Below are positions 26,631-36,392 of a stretch of DNA of 64,000 nucleotides, piece after piece. This DNA comes from Kordiimonas sediminis. Its GTDB lineage: Bacteria; Pseudomonadota; Alphaproteobacteria; Sphingomonadales; Kordiimonadaceae. The notes under the pieces are model-generated. The model ran no database searches. It was not told where the DNA came from and was given only the letters and a program-made list of their open reading frames with translations. The stretch is taken from assembly GCF_014656395.1 (NCBI RefSeq), contig NZ_BNCI01000001.1, positions 186,001 through 250,000 on the forward strand. The letters are read 5' to 3'. How positions within the stretch are numbered: the stretch's first letter is position 1; every line of letters begins with the position of its first letter. The translations under genes and the position numbers were made by a program.

Positions 26631-27510
26631 TATCTTTTACAGATCAGCGCGCTTTCTACCGGAAAGAGCCGCCGGAGAGGGCTTGCTGCCATGGGTGATA
26701 GGAGTGATGATATTCTTATGCACCTTGTCTTTCTCCCTGACTTCATCGCTGGGAGCTGGTCTTGAGAAATGGAGCGAATCGCTTACAAACAGTCTCGCCA
26801 TCCAGATCGTGACAGAGAATGAAGCAGAACGAGATAGCCAGACAGATGCTGTCATGCGGATGCTTGAGGCAACACCAGGCATCAAAGGTGTCTCGGTCGC
26901 CGCACAGTCAGATGTTTTGGCGCTATTGGCGCCGTGGCTCGGCGATATCCCAATCGGATCAGGACTGCCTCTGCCTACTCTGATTGATGTGGAGCTCGAA
27001 GACGGCAATGCCCTGAATATCGAGGCGCTTAGAGAACGGCTTAAAGCCACCGCCCCAAACGCCAGCGTGGATGATCATCAGGAATGGATGAACCGTATCA
27101 TTGAATTCGCAGCTGTACTGCGTATTGCCCTGACGGGTGTGATGTTTATGGTTATCCTATCCACCATCGCGATTGTTATTTTTGGTTGCCGGACCAGTTT
27201 GGCCACCCACCGCGAAAGTATCGAGATAATGCACCTGATTGGTGCAGAAGACAGCATGATCGCCCGTGCCTTCATGGACCGATATCTGGTACACGGCCTG
27301 CTTGGCGGGGTCGGCGGCGTCCTGCTGGCAGGTGGTCTTTTGCTGCTGCTTGCCAATATTGCCGAAGATATCGGCCAGGGGTTAATAAGCGCGTCTGTTC
27401 CGGACCTGTCCATCATAGGATGGCTTATCCTGATCCCGCTAATATCCGGAACATTGACGATGACAACCGCTTTTGTCACTGTCCGGCGTGCTTTAAGCAA
27501 AATGCTGTAA
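26623..27510 (+). CDS. ftsX: Cell division permease FtsX
   Basis: Protein of 295 residues with one N-terminal transmembrane helix, a periplasmic domain (about 50-160), and three more helices at the C-terminal half, where HLIGAEDSMIARAF is the FtsX coupling motif. It begins inside ftsE, indicating coupled translation, and forms the complex with FtsE. Confidence 0.93.
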   Translation: MVNIFYRSARFLPERAAGEGLLPWVIGVMIFLCTLSFSLTSSLGAGLEKWSESLTNSLAIQIVTENEAERDSQTDAVMRMLEATPGIKGVSVAAQSDVLALLAPWLGDIPIGSGLPLPTLIDVELEDGNALNIEALRERLKATAPNASVDDHQEWMNRIIEFAAVLRIALTGVMFMVILSTIAIVIFGCRTSLATHRESIEIMHLIGAEDSMIARAFMDRYLVHGLLGGVGGVLLAGGLLLLLANIAEDIGQGLISASVPDLSIIGWLILIPLISGTLTMTTAFVTVRRALSKML

Positions 27511-27523
27511 GACAGGAAATTTC

Positions 27524-28078
27524 ATGGCACAAACCGTAAAAGGATTGAAATTTCTGCTCTGGAAAATACCGCTCTATCTACTGGTGATATGGGCGCTTGG
27601 CTTTATCCTATTCTATACAACAATTGATTCCGTTGAAGGGGAAAGCACAGAACGTGCCGACGCAATTTTGGTATGGACGGGGGGTGCCGGACGTATCACG
27701 ACCGCCGTAAACCTTCTAAAGGCAGGCCGGGCAGAACGTCTGCTGGTGTCAGGTGTGCACCCGGACGTTGCCGACACGGACATCACGTCAATGACAAATA
27801 CAGCACAAATCCTGTCCGAATGCTGTATTGATCTTGACCATACCGCCCGAAACACACTTGGCAATGCCCGAGAGTCAGCCGCCTGGGCCCGCAGCCACAA
27901 TTTTGATACGCTTATTCTTGTGACAGCTGATTATCATATGCCGCGCAGTCTTATTCTTATGCGGCGCGCGATGCCCGAGGCAAAAATCATTCCTGACCGG
28001 GTCAAGAGTAATGCGTCACTACGCTATTTGGTGGTAGAATATAATAAATATCTGATCACCCTTCTTCGAATTGTATAG
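27524..28078 (+). CDS. YdcF/DUF218 membrane-anchored protein
   Basis: Protein of 184 residues with one N-terminal membrane helix (about 12-32) and a DUF218 fold: ADAILVWTGGAGRITTAVNLL, RLLVSGVHPD and TADYHMPRSLILMRRAMP. Homologues include SanA and ElyC, which affect envelope integrity and lipid carrier use. It follows ftsX by 13 bases; in related genomes a plsC acyltransferase often comes next but is absent here. Confidence 0.85.
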   Translation: MAQTVKGLKFLLWKIPLYLLVIWALGFILFYTTIDSVEGESTERADAILVWTGGAGRITTAVNLLKAGRAERLLVSGVHPDVADTDITSMTNTAQILSECCIDLDHTARNTLGNARESAAWARSHNFDTLILVTADYHMPRSLILMRRAMPEAKIIPDRVKSNASLRYLVVEYNKYLITLLRIV

Positions 28079-28090
28079 GGATACCCTTTG

Positions 28091-29131
28091 ATGACTGAGC
28101 AAGAACCGACTGGACATAATGCGCCAACGACGGAGCAAAGCGCACAGCCTGCCAAGGAGAACAGTCTGATACGCAACTTCCGCAATGCTTCTTTTGTATT
28201 GATCACCGCGGTGCTTGTTTATAGCGGCGTGTGGTACACAACTGCTTTTGAAGCAAAAGAAGAAATCATCAAAGCACTGAATGCGGTTGAAGCAAAAGGG
28301 CACAAGGTAAAATATAAAGATGTGGAACTGGAAGGGTTTCCCTACCGGATCATCGTTACAATCCCGCAAGCAACCGTTATCAGCCGCAGCGGGAACATGA
28401 AATTTCAAACCCGCAATGTAACACTTATCAGCCATGTCTGGACGCCAACCCACTGGATGGCCGAAGCCAGCGATGTACAGGCGTCTCTGTTTGACCGGTC
28501 TCTTGAATTTACAGATGACAGAATGCGGGCCAGCTACCGGGTCATGTCAGATAAATCCACCATTATCGCGATTGATTCTTTCGGTGCTGATGATTTCACC
28601 CTAACCCGTGGTTTTGGGTTCCGCGGTGCATATACATTCAAAGACTGGCAACTCTTCTTCCGGCTACCCGACGTGGAAGCTGCATCCCCTTCAGACGCAA
28701 GTGGCCTTTATGGTACGCGGGCATTTGATTTTAAGGCAGTGATTGACAAAGGACTATGGTCATCAGAAATAACCGGTGGGCTAATTGGTGATATGCCGAA
28801 AGACTGGACAGAAAACAGTCTGGCAAACTGGCGCGATGAAGGTGGGCTGTTAATGCTGGATTCTGCATCCCTGACTTCAAGCGGCTCCGCCCTGAAGGGC
28901 AGTGCCAGTATCGCCCTTGATATGGAAATGCGTCCGCTGGGTAGTGCAAACTTCACAGTTAGAGGCGCTGACAGCCTGACCGCATTGTTAGCTGCTGCCA
29001 CATCACTTGATGCACATTCCCTGGACAACGGCATCCAGAAAAATCAGGAAGACATCTCCCTTCTCATGCAGAATGGTACGGCATCCCTGAACGGCACCCC
29101 GGTCAAAAGGCTTAGCCCGATCATCGATTAA
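28091..29131 (+). CDS. DUF2125 family protein
   Basis: Protein of 346 residues with one N-terminal membrane anchor (about 34-55) and a mainly beta C-terminal region; the run EGFPYRIIVTIPQ is typical of DUF2125 proteins, which are found in alphaproteobacteria and whose function is unknown. The C-terminal segment TSLDAHSLDNGIQKNQ followed by GTASLNGTPVKRL resembles family ends. The frame can open at TTG 28088, but ATG 28091 behind TAGGGA is likelier. Confidence 0.8.
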   Translation: MTEQEPTGHNAPTTEQSAQPAKENSLIRNFRNASFVLITAVLVYSGVWYTTAFEAKEEIIKALNAVEAKGHKVKYKDVELEGFPYRIIVTIPQATVISRSGNMKFQTRNVTLISHVWTPTHWMAEASDVQASLFDRSLEFTDDRMRASYRVMSDKSTIIAIDSFGADDFTLTRGFGFRGAYTFKDWQLFFRLPDVEAASPSDASGLYGTRAFDFKAVIDKGLWSSEITGGLIGDMPKDWTENSLANWRDEGGLLMLDSASLTSSGSALKGSASIALDMEMRPLGSANFTVRGADSLTALLAAATSLDAHSLDNGIQKNQEDISLLMQNGTASLNGTPVKRLSPIID

Positions 29132-29166
29132 AGATACAGCGGAACCAGGCTGGCAAAACTGCCCTG

Positions 29167-30096
29167 CTAGTCTTCATGGGTGCGGCCAAAGTCAGCTGCA
29201 TCTGTTTCCTGGCCTGCATCAATAATCCTGCGCCGGATTGTCCGCGTGCGGTCAAACAGATCATATAGAGCATCCCCGTCCCCCCAGCGAATTGCTCGCT
29301 GCAGCGCCGTAAGGTCTTCCGAGAAACGCCCCAACATTTCCAGAACAGCATCCTTATTATTCAGGAATACATCCCGCCACATGGTCGGGTCCGATGCAGC
29401 AATCCGGGTAAAGTCCCGAAAACCGCCCGCAGAATATTTAATCACTTCGCTGCGGGTCACTGTTTCCAGATCAGAGGCCGTACCCACAATATTGTACGCG
29501 ATAAGGTGAGGAACATGGGATGTTATCGCCAGCACCAGATCATGATGCTCTGCATCCATAATTTCGACAGTACTGCCAATCGCTGTCCAGAACTCTGTCA
29601 GACGCTGTACGGCCGTCCGATCAGCCCCCTCTGGCGGGGTTAAAATACACCAGCGGCCATCAAACAGCCCCGCAAAACCTGCCTCCGGGCCAGACTTCTC
29701 CGTACCGGCCACAGGGTGTCCGGGTATCAAATGCACCCCTGAGGGGACCGACACTTGCAGTGCCTCAAGGACAGAAGCCTTAACACTACCCACATCCGTA
29801 ACCGTGGCCCCGTTTTTCAGATAGGTGCCAATCTGACTACCGACGATACCAATCGCCCCCACGGGCACTGCCAGAATAACAAGATCGGCAGTTTCAACGG
29901 CGTAGCTGATATCCGTTTCAAAAACATCCGCCAGATTTAGCTCAAGCGCTTTTTCAAAGGCCTGCGGATCACTATCATACACCACCAGTTTGTCCGCCAG
30001 TTTCGCACGTTTGATTGCCCGCGCCAAACTGGATCCAATCAGACCGATTCCAATGATTGTTATCTGACTATACTGACCTGTATTCTGTTCACTCAT
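29167..30096 (-). CDS. tyrA: Prephenate/arogenate dehydrogenase
   Basis: NAD(P)-dependent enzyme of 309 residues for tyrosine synthesis. The N-terminal Rossmann loop reads IIGIGLIGSSLARAIK. The motif HPVAGTEKSGPEAG and the conserved His in AITSHVPHLIAYNIV mark the TyrA family. It follows hisC by 23 bases; hisC-tyrA pairing is common because one aminotransferase can serve both pathways. No chorismate mutase domain is fused. Confidence 0.93.
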   Translation of the reverse strand: MSEQNTGQYSQITIIGIGLIGSSLARAIKRAKLADKLVVYDSDPQAFEKALELNLADVFETDISYAVETADLVILAVPVGAIGIVGSQIGTYLKNGATVTDVGSVKASVLEALQVSVPSGVHLIPGHPVAGTEKSGPEAGFAGLFDGRWCILTPPEGADRTAVQRLTEFWTAIGSTVEIMDAEHHDLVLAITSHVPHLIAYNIVGTASDLETVTRSEVIKYSAGGFRDFTRIAASDPTMWRDVFLNNKDAVLEMLGRFSEDLTALQRAIRWGDGDALYDLFDRTRTIRRRIIDAGQETDAADFGRTHED

Positions 30097-30119
30097 ATCA
30101 CTTATCTAGCCCTGAAGTA

Positions 30120-31238
30120 TCACGACAGTGCAGGATCACTATGGCCTGCACCGCTCATAAATGCTGTCAGTAATTCCACAACAGCCCGGTTTTGTTCCTC
30201 TGTACCAATCGACAGACGCAAGTGGTTCGGCAAAAATCCCAAATGCCGCAGGATATAGCCATTGTCCATCAAATATGCGTTGGCTTCTTTGGCAGTAAAC
30301 GGGCTTTCATCAGGAAATTCAATTAGCAGAAAATTGGTTTCACTTTCCACCACATCAAGACCAAGGGCCATCAGACGGGCCCGCACCCAGTTGCGCCACT
30401 CCCGGTTAAACTCTACCGATGCCTTCAAGTGTGCCTGATCCTGCATCGCAGCAATGGCGGCATATTGACCAGGCAAGCACACATTAAACGGCATTCTGAT
30501 TCTGTTCAGAATGTCCACTACTGCAGCAGGTGCATAGGCCCAGCCAACACGCAGACCAGCCAGTGCATACATTTTTGAAAATGTGCGGGTCATCACCACA
30601 TTGTCAAACGCATCCACAAGCTCTTCGCCTGCCTTATAGTCCTCTGCCGTGACACATTCCGCATAAGCTGCATCCAAAACAAGCAACACATGTGCAGGCA
30701 GGCTACTGTGCAAACGCTTAATTTCGTCCCAGTTGAGATAGGCCCCTGTTGGATTGTTTGGGTTGTCGATAAACACCAGTGTCGTATTATCTGTGACTGC
30801 ATCCAATATGCCGTCCACATCCGCCGCCCAGTTTTTATTCGGCACCGCAATACCTGTTGCGCCCACAGACTCTGTGACCAGCGGATAGACCATAAAACCA
30901 TACTGGCTATAGATGACTTCCTTGCCGGGGCCTGCATAGGCATGGATTAAAAGCGTCAGCAAATCATCAGATCCGGCACCACAAACAATCCGGTCAGCGT
31001 CTAAGCTATGCACATCTGCAATCGCGTGCCGTAACGCATGGGAACCACCGTCAGGATACCGGCAGATATCGTCTGCTGCCGTGCGGGCCGCTTCCAGCGC
31101 CGCAGGGCTTGGACCAAACACAGATTCATTTGCAGAAAGCTTTACAACGGGACGCCCGTTATCAAGAGAAGCCTTACCCGGAACATATGGGTTCAGATTC
31201 ATGATCCACGGGTGTGCCTGTGGTCCAGACTGTGACAT
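30120..31238 (-). CDS. hisC: Histidinol-phosphate/aromatic aminotransferase
   Basis: PLP fold-type I enzyme of 372 residues. KLSANESVFGPSP at the N-terminus, DNPNNPTGAYLNWDE, and the PLP-lysine motif TFSKMYALAGLRVGWAY define HisC. It probably transaminates histidinol phosphate and, from its position before tyrA, arogenate or aromatic keto acids. ATG 31238 has an ACGGAG site and is preferred over 31253. It is divergent from metX. Confidence 0.92.
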   Translation of the reverse strand: MSQSGPQAHPWIMNLNPYVPGKASLDNGRPVVKLSANESVFGPSPAALEAARTAADDICRYPDGGSHALRHAIADVHSLDADRIVCGAGSDDLLTLLIHAYAGPGKEVIYSQYGFMVYPLVTESVGATGIAVPNKNWAADVDGILDAVTDNTTLVFIDNPNNPTGAYLNWDEIKRLHSSLPAHVLLVLDAAYAECVTAEDYKAGEELVDAFDNVVMTRTFSKMYALAGLRVGWAYAPAAVVDILNRIRMPFNVCLPGQYAAIAAMQDQAHLKASVEFNREWRNWVRARLMALGLDVVESETNFLLIEFPDESPFTAKEANAYLMDNGYILRHLGFLPNHLRLSIGTEEQNRAVVELLTAFMSGAGHSDPALS

Positions 31239-31406
31239 AGAAAACTCCGTCATTATGCTGCAGACATAAGCCTGTTAAACTGGCACGGACACTAGCCCTG
31301 CGCGCCCCCAAAGGCAAAGGAAACTTTCCCTAAACCGCTTCGGAGATTGACATCCAGAGTCCAACCGGCTTTATGAAGGAATATTTTAGCAACGAAGGTA
31401 CAACCG

Positions 31407-32540
31407 ATGACGGCCGATACAGGTAAAACAGCAACCCTATTTCAGAAGACACCTCTGGAACTGGATAGTGGTGCGATGTTGTCCCCCGTCACGGTTGGTT
31501 ATGAGACTTACGGATCGCTAAACGCTGCCTGCAATAATGCTATTCTGATCTGCCATGCCCTGACCGGTGATCAATATGTCGCCAGCAAACACCCCATAAC
31601 TGGGAAACCGGGCTGGTGGGACCGACTTGTCGGCCCAGACAAGCTGATAGACACCAACAAATATTTTGTCATTTGCTCTAACGTGCTTGGCTCATGCCTT
31701 GGCACCACAGGCCCGTGGCAGGATAACCCAGCCACTGGCAAGCCCTGGGGCCTTGATTTCCCAGTCATTACAATCAGGGACATGGTTAAGGTTCAGGCGG
31801 CACTGCTGGATCATCTATCCGTCGAAAAACTGATGATGGTGATTGGTGGTTCAATGGGCGGCATGCAGGTGTTGGAGTGGCTCGCCACCTACCCGGAACG
31901 CTTGCACAGCGCCGTCGCCCTGGCAACCGCGGCCCGGCATACTGCACAGAATATTGCTTTCCACGAAGTCGGAAGACAGTCCATCATGGCAGACCCTAAC
32001 TGGAACGAAGGTCGGTATTATGATACTGACGAACGCCCCAGAAAAGGGCTTTCGGTTGCCCGCATGACTGCGCATGTTACCTATCTGAGCGAAGATGCGC
32101 TGACACGGAAATTTGGCCGTAATCTGCAGGACCGGGACAAAATCACCTTTGGGTTTGATGCTGATTTTCAGGTAGAAAGCTATCTGCGCCATCAGGGCTT
32201 CAGCTTTGTCGACAGGTTCGATGCCAATAGCTACCTCTATATCACCCGGGCGCTTGACTATCTGGATATCGCAGGCAGACATGGCGGCCGACTATCAGAC
32301 GCATTTAAAAACGCACGTCATGTCCGGTCTGCCGTAATTTCTTTCACCAGTGACTGGCTGTATCCAACATCAGAAAATAAAGCGATTGCCCACGCCCTGA
32401 ATGCCGCAGGTGTGCCTGTCAGCTTTGCTGAGATCGAAGCAAGTCACGGCCATGACAGTTTCCTCCTGGATATCCCCGCCATGGACCAGATGCTACGGGG
32501 TCTTGTCACCGCAGCAGCCACATCGGGAGGAGTAGAATAA
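31407..32540 (+). CDS. metX: Homoserine O-acyltransferase MetX
   Basis: Alpha/beta hydrolase-fold acyltransferase of 377 residues that activates homoserine for methionine synthesis. The nucleophile Ser lies in [12 protein letters not shown], the oxyanion region in CHALTGDQY, and the acid/His pair near the C-terminus (TSDWLYPT and [10 protein letters not shown]). Acetyl versus succinyl specificity is not resolved by eye. It overlaps metW by one base. No SAM riboswitch was recognised in its leader. Confidence 0.95.
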   Translation: MTADTGKTATLFQKTPLELDSGAMLSPVTVGYETYGSLNAACNNAILICHALTGDQYVASKHPITGKPGWWDRLVGPDKLIDTNKYFVICSNVLGSCLGTTGPWQDNPATGKPWGLDFPVITIRDMVKVQAALLDHLSVEKLMMVIGGSMGGMQVLEWLATYPERLHSAVALATAARHTAQNIAFHEVGRQSIMADPNWNEGRYYDTDERPRKGLSVARMTAHVTYLSEDALTRKFGRNLQDRDKITFGFDADFQVESYLRHQGFSFVDRFDANSYLYITRALDYLDIAGRHGGRLSDAFKNARHVRSAVISFTSDWLYPTSENKAIAHALNAAGVPVSFAEIEASHGHDSFLLDIPAMDQMLRGLVTAAATSGGVE

Positions 32541-33151
32541 TGACGACTATACTACGCCCCGATCTGAAACTGATTGCAAACATGGTCGAAGACGGCAGCA
32601 GTGTGCTGGACGTTGGTTGCGGTGAAGGCGATTTGCTTGACTATCTGGTAAAAGAAAAGTCCGTTGATGGACGCGGTATGGAGCTTAGCCAGGAAGGCGT
32701 GAATGTCTGTGTCTCCAAAGGCTTGTTTGTTATTCAGGGGGATGCCGACAATGATCTGGTCCATTACCCTGACAATAGTTTTGACTATGTCATTCTGTCG
32801 CGCACATTGCAGGCAGTTTACAAGCCGCGCGACGTACTTGTAGATCTGCTGCGCTTGGGCAAAAAAGCGATTGTGACAATCCCCAACTTTGGTCAGTGGC
32901 GCGTGCGTATGAGCCTACTGTTCAGTGGCCGTATGCCTGTCACCAAAAGCCTGGATCAAACATGGTACAATACTGAAAATATTCATTTCTGTACCATACT
33001 CGACCTGATTGACCTGATCGAGGCAGAAGGTTTTGTGATCCGGCAGTTCACGCCCTATATGCGCGACGGCACTGCCACCCGACCAAATCCGCGTCTGGCA
33101 AACCTGTTCGCTGATCAGGCATTGTTTCTCATTGAAAAATCCAGCGCGTAA
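32540..33151 (+). CDS. metW: Methionine biosynthesis protein MetW
   Basis: Class I methyltransferase-fold protein of 203 residues coupled to metX (TAATG overlap). The SAM motif is VLDVGCGEGDLL; PNFGQWRVRMSLLFSGRMP and the segment TWYNTENIHFCTILDLIDL are MetW hallmarks. MetW supports MetX activity in bacteria that have this pair; its own reaction remains uncertain. Confidence 0.94.
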   Translation: MTTILRPDLKLIANMVEDGSSVLDVGCGEGDLLDYLVKEKSVDGRGMELSQEGVNVCVSKGLFVIQGDADNDLVHYPDNSFDYVILSRTLQAVYKPRDVLVDLLRLGKKAIVTIPNFGQWRVRMSLLFSGRMPVTKSLDQTWYNTENIHFCTILDLIDLIEAEGFVIRQFTPYMRDGTATRPNPRLANLFADQALFLIEKSSA

Positions 33152-33186
33152 AACCGAAAGCCCGCACGGGTGATGTTGACAAGGTA

Positions 33187-33209
33187 CATCCGGGGAATAT
33201 CCCCGGATG
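33187..33209. terminator. Hairpin between convergent metW and rraA
   Basis: Perfect 10-base stem CATCCGGGGA / TCCCCGGATG with a three-base loop between the two 3' ends. It lacks a T run, so termination is plausible but not certain. Confidence 0.5.
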
Positions 33210-33215
33210 GTCACG

Positions 33216-33716
33216 TTAAAATTCGGGTCGGCTGGATGTCAGGACCACACCGTCAGCGTCTGCGGTAATCCAGTCTCCCGGATTGACAGTAACACCGGCA
33301 ATCTCCAGCACAGCATCCAGTTGACCTTTGCCGAGTTTTTCCGTTTTACGCGGACAAGTGCCCAGCGCCTTTATCCCCACCGGCTCATCCTGTAACTCAT
33401 GGCGGTCCCGAACACAGCCATACACAAGTATGCCTGCCCAGCCATTATCCGCAGCCATCTTGGCCAGGTTTCCGCCTACAAGCGCATGATCCGAACGGCC
33501 ACCATTATCCACAACAAGGACCCGACCATTCCCGGCCGTACTGACCATCGTCCGAACATGGGTGTTGTCATTCTCTGCCAGTAAAGTCACGACAGGGCCA
33601 GCAAAGGCTGTTTTCCCGCCATAATCACGAAAATCAAGGGGCACCACGGTAGCCGCAGTGCCCAGATTGTCGCATACATCGCAGGTAGGCAGGTCCGGCG
33701 TTTCAAGCCGTGCCAT
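33216..33716 (-). CDS. rraA: RraA-family protein
   Basis: Protein of 166 residues with the RraA fold: TCDVCDNLG near the N-terminus, VLVVDNGGRSDHALVGGNLAKMAA and GILVYGCVRD. True RraA inhibits RNase E; related proteins are HMG/oxaloacetate aldolases. The near-full-length match favours RraA, but the distinction cannot be proved by reading. It follows a 70-residue gene by two bases, with its ribosome site inside that gene. Confidence 0.85.
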   Translation of the reverse strand: MARLETPDLPTCDVCDNLGTAATVVPLDFRDYGGKTAFAGPVVTLLAENDNTHVRTMVSTAGNGRVLVVDNGGRSDHALVGGNLAKMAADNGWAGILVYGCVRDRHELQDEPVGIKALGTCPRKTEKLGKGQLDAVLEIAGVTVNPGDWITADADGVVLTSSRPEF

Positions 33717-33718
33717 AT

Positions 33719-33931
33719 TTATTTATCCTGCTTGTGAATGATCGGTACCAGCATATCACCCCAGGCACCTTCTTCATTGTGATATCGGGAAGCCCGCATC
33801 AGTTCAACGGTCACACCTTTACCTACGGCACGGATAACGGCGTCATTCAAACGGTGCAAAGCGTTTGCTACGCTGCGGATTGCTGCTTCCTGATCTTCGT
33901 CCATTGGTTTATTTTCAGGTTGATCGCTCAT
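33719..33931 (-). CDS. Small hypothetical protein upstream of rraA
   Basis: Soluble, charged protein of 70 residues that I do not recognise. It has a short acidic N-terminus, a likely helix (EAAIRSVANALHRLNDAVIR) and a segment with GVTVELMRASRYH. The two-base gap to rraA, whose ribosome site lies in this gene's end, shows cotranscription and probable coupling. It may modulate RraA or be unrelated. Confidence 0.65.
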   Translation of the reverse strand: MSDQPENKPMDEDQEAAIRSVANALHRLNDAVIRAVGKGVTVELMRASRYHNEEGAWGDMLVPIIHKQDK

Positions 33932-34066
33932 AATACTCTCCAGATCAATAAAGGGGGTTTTCAGTATTTACAGTAATTTTATTATAACTTTGTCCCTTGT
34001 TTCGGCAACATTAATATAAAAAATGTCTTTGGCAAGGGGTAATTTGTATTTTTACTGCATTCAGCC

Positions 34067-34777
34067 CTAGGGCCCCATCACAACTGGAACCGTACGCGGA
34101 ACCCGCCGTGATTTCACCACTGTACCATACATTTGTTTATCCGCATGGACCATCAAAGCGCCCCCCAGATTTTTACCAAGTATGCGTACAGGTGTTTCGA
34201 CAAACCGCATGGATTTGGCAAAAAGCTTGATCCCGCATGGTGGCTGCATCAAAGCCGTTGACCACCCCAAAGGAGACAGCATCTGATCTTCCATTAAGGT
34301 GTAAAGCTGCCCCTTTGAATAGGGGCGACCATGCCCAAACGGCGTTGCTTCAAGGGCGGCCCACATGCGTCTGCGATTTGGCACAATTATCATGACCTTA
34401 CCGCCCGGCACCAGCACACGCCAAATTTCCCGCAGAAACGCAGCGGGACGATTTGCATGTTCCAGTGCATGAACCGCAATAACCATATCAACAGACGAAT
34501 CAGCCAAAGGCAAATCATACACATCAACCAGCGCAGACAGCGGACTTGCACTGTCTGGCCAGTGACATACGCCCTGTCTGGCCGGCATAAAAGCTACAGG
34601 CAACGCACCTTCTGCCATCAAACGTTCCAGATACGGCAGGCTGTACCCAAGCCCTACCACACGTTTACCGGATACATGAGGTGTATGGCGCATTACCATA
34701 TCCCCGACAATGGACGCAGCAGCCGCGCCAAGCGGCCTTTGGTAGAAACGGTTATATGTCAATACATCAGGCTGCAT
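34067..34777 (-). CDS. Class I SAM-dependent methyltransferase
   Basis: Protein of 236 residues with a methyltransferase core: VVGLGYSLPYLERL stands in for motif I, DLPLADSSVDMVIAVHALEHA is motif IV, and EIWRVLVPGGKVMIIVPN is the post-IV strand. Motif I lacks the usual Asp after the strand. The substrate is unknown. It is not clearly in an operon with its neighbours. Confidence 0.8.
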   Translation of the reverse strand: MQPDVLTYNRFYQRPLGAAAASIVGDMVMRHTPHVSGKRVVGLGYSLPYLERLMAEGALPVAFMPARQGVCHWPDSASPLSALVDVYDLPLADSSVDMVIAVHALEHANRPAAFLREIWRVLVPGGKVMIIVPNRRRMWAALEATPFGHGRPYSKGQLYTLMEDQMLSPLGWSTALMQPPCGIKLFAKSMRFVETPVRILGKNLGGALMVHADKQMYGTVVKSRRVPRTVPVVMGP

Positions 34778-34871
34778 ATATCAAGCCTACCCTATCCTGT
34801 TACCCGTCCTGCGGCGGCATAGAGCCGCCTTGAAAAGCCTGCGAATGCGCACTGCAGTAAACCGACCCTGT

Positions 34872-36074
34872 CTATGCTTGCAGCCAATCTGCCAGTGGCT
34901 GCCACAACCCCGCTTCCGCTTTGCTGCCAACAACCATCCCGACATGACCCGCATTAGGCTCAAGAACAGTACAGTCCTGCATTCCCTGTGAAAATGCAAG
35001 CGCACTGGATGCTGGCACCAACCGATCCCCAGTGGGCGCTGCAACCAGTGTCGGAAAATCGAAATCTTGTGGTCTAACCGATTGATCACGAATAGCCCAT
35101 TGCCCCTTAACAGGCTGATTGTCCTGATACCATTTTTGCAGACAGTCCCGTGCCGCCATCTGCGAAAGAGGGGCACCGCTATTGGCCCAGTGCTCCAGTG
35201 CCACGAAAAATTCAGCGGCAGGACTTTCAGTATCCATTGCACTGAAACGTCTGAATTTCCTATCTGTGAGCGTAGGATCAAGGCTGGTAAAAAACACCTG
35301 CAGCAAATCAATCGGAACCGGCATACTATCAGGTAATATATCCAGCAGTCGCGCCATCAACGGCAGAAAAGCACGGCCAGCCATAGGCTCCGCTGTGTTA
35401 AAGTCCCACGGAGATGCCAATAGCCCAAGACGACCAATCTGTTTCGGGCGCACCGCGGCCAACCCCGCAGCAAGTGTCCCCCCCATACAGTACCCAACCG
35501 TGGCAACTCGTTCTACCCCGACCACGGCCTGGATATATTCAAGCATGGGGGCAAGACACTTCAGGATATAGTCTGACAGTCCAAAACCACGCTCTTCTTC
35601 CGGTTCATTCCAGTTGACCAGAAAAACACGGAACCCAGCATTTTTTAAGTATGCTGCAAGGCTTCGCCCCGGCTTCAGGTCCAGGATATAATAGGGATTG
35701 ATCAAGCTCGGGATCAGAAAAACCGGCTGCCCAATCCCGCCGTAGTCAAGAAGCTCCGCAGCTCCAACCTGCCGGACTGCCTGTGCCTGTGTCGCGGGCC
35801 TCTTGTAAGGGTGTTCCATATAAGAACGCATCCCGTGCAGAAAATCAGCCGCATATTGCTGCGCCTTTGCAGACACATCTGTCTGGAAGGCATGCCAGCC
35901 AGCGTCACCATCCCCAACCAGCTGTTTCAGTGCCGCGAAGTCATCTTGCAAACTATCATGGATAATAAGGCTATCCTGCGCGAACAGGCGCGCCGCAGAT
36001 GATGCACTGCCCCACAAGCTAGCAGCATTCGCAAGATGAAGCGGTAGAGGTCTGGGCGCCTTACTCTCAGCCAT
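34872..36074 (-). CDS. phaC: PhaC-like polyhydroxyalkanoate synthase (short form)
   Basis: Alpha/beta hydrolase-fold protein of 400 residues. The lipase-like box VGYCMGG puts Cys196 as nucleophile; Asp350 (APTGDRLVP) and His377 (NAGHVGM) complete the triad of PHA synthases. PSLINPYYILDLKPGRSL is a PhaC hallmark. The length is that of class III/IV synthases, which need a partner subunit, and lacks the long N-terminal domain of class I. GGAAGG points to ATG 36074 over GTG 36086. It overlaps a 63-residue gene by eight bases and lies opposite phaR. It could instead be a related depolymerase or acyltransferase. Confidence 0.8.
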   Translation of the reverse strand: MAESKAPRPLPLHLANAASLWGSASSAARLFAQDSLIIHDSLQDDFAALKQLVGDGDAGWHAFQTDVSAKAQQYAADFLHGMRSYMEHPYKRPATQAQAVRQVGAAELLDYGGIGQPVFLIPSLINPYYILDLKPGRSLAAYLKNAGFRVFLVNWNEPEEERGFGLSDYILKCLAPMLEYIQAVVGVERVATVGYCMGGTLAAGLAAVRPKQIGRLGLLASPWDFNTAEPMAGRAFLPLMARLLDILPDSMPVPIDLLQVFFTSLDPTLTDRKFRRFSAMDTESPAAEFFVALEHWANSGAPLSQMAARDCLQKWYQDNQPVKGQWAIRDQSVRPQDFDFPTLVAAPTGDRLVPASSALAFSQGMQDCTVLEPNAGHVGMVVGSKAEAGLWQPLADWLQA

Positions 36075-36258
36075 CGGATGTATCACCCTTCCGACCGGAT
36101 CCTGATTGCTGCAAAGTATGCTGCACCATTTGCTGCAACATTTCTTCCAGCCTTTCAGGCGTCATTTCCTGCTGGTCACGGCCAAATGCCTGAAGGTTTT
36201 TTGACCATAACTCCAGAAAAATAATAGATAAATCCTGCTTTTTATCATGTGACGCCAT
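36067..36258 (-). CDS. 63-residue protein coupled to PhaC
   Basis: Small, mostly helical protein (LSIIFLELWSKNLQAFGRDQ, then MTPERLEEMLQQMVQHTLQQ). I do not recognise a family. Its stop lies past the phaC start (GATGGCTGA, eight-base overlap), so the two are translationally coupled. The Trp/aromatic-rich helix faintly recalls the N-terminus of PhaE/PhaR subunits that activate short PhaC proteins, but it is far shorter. A role as a small partner or granule-binding peptide is inference. Confidence 0.6.
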   Translation of the reverse strand: MASHDKKQDLSIIFLELWSKNLQAFGRDQQEMTPERLEEMLQQMVQHTLQQSGSGRKGDTSDG

Positions 36259-36392
36259 ATGATGATCATACCGATTTTCTTCTTGATAAAAACTGAAAAA
36301 TTACGCAACTGCACAATTTTCCTTGCGGCAGTGCGATATTCCCCCCTAGAGTATTACACAAGGGAAATCTGCAAATAAGGCGCGCATTTATA

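Noticed and set aside
31254-31406. Possible SAM-II riboswitch before metX
   Set aside because: The position is right, but I could not find the conserved pseudoknot strands or the usual GCTAAA-type core in this 153-base leader.
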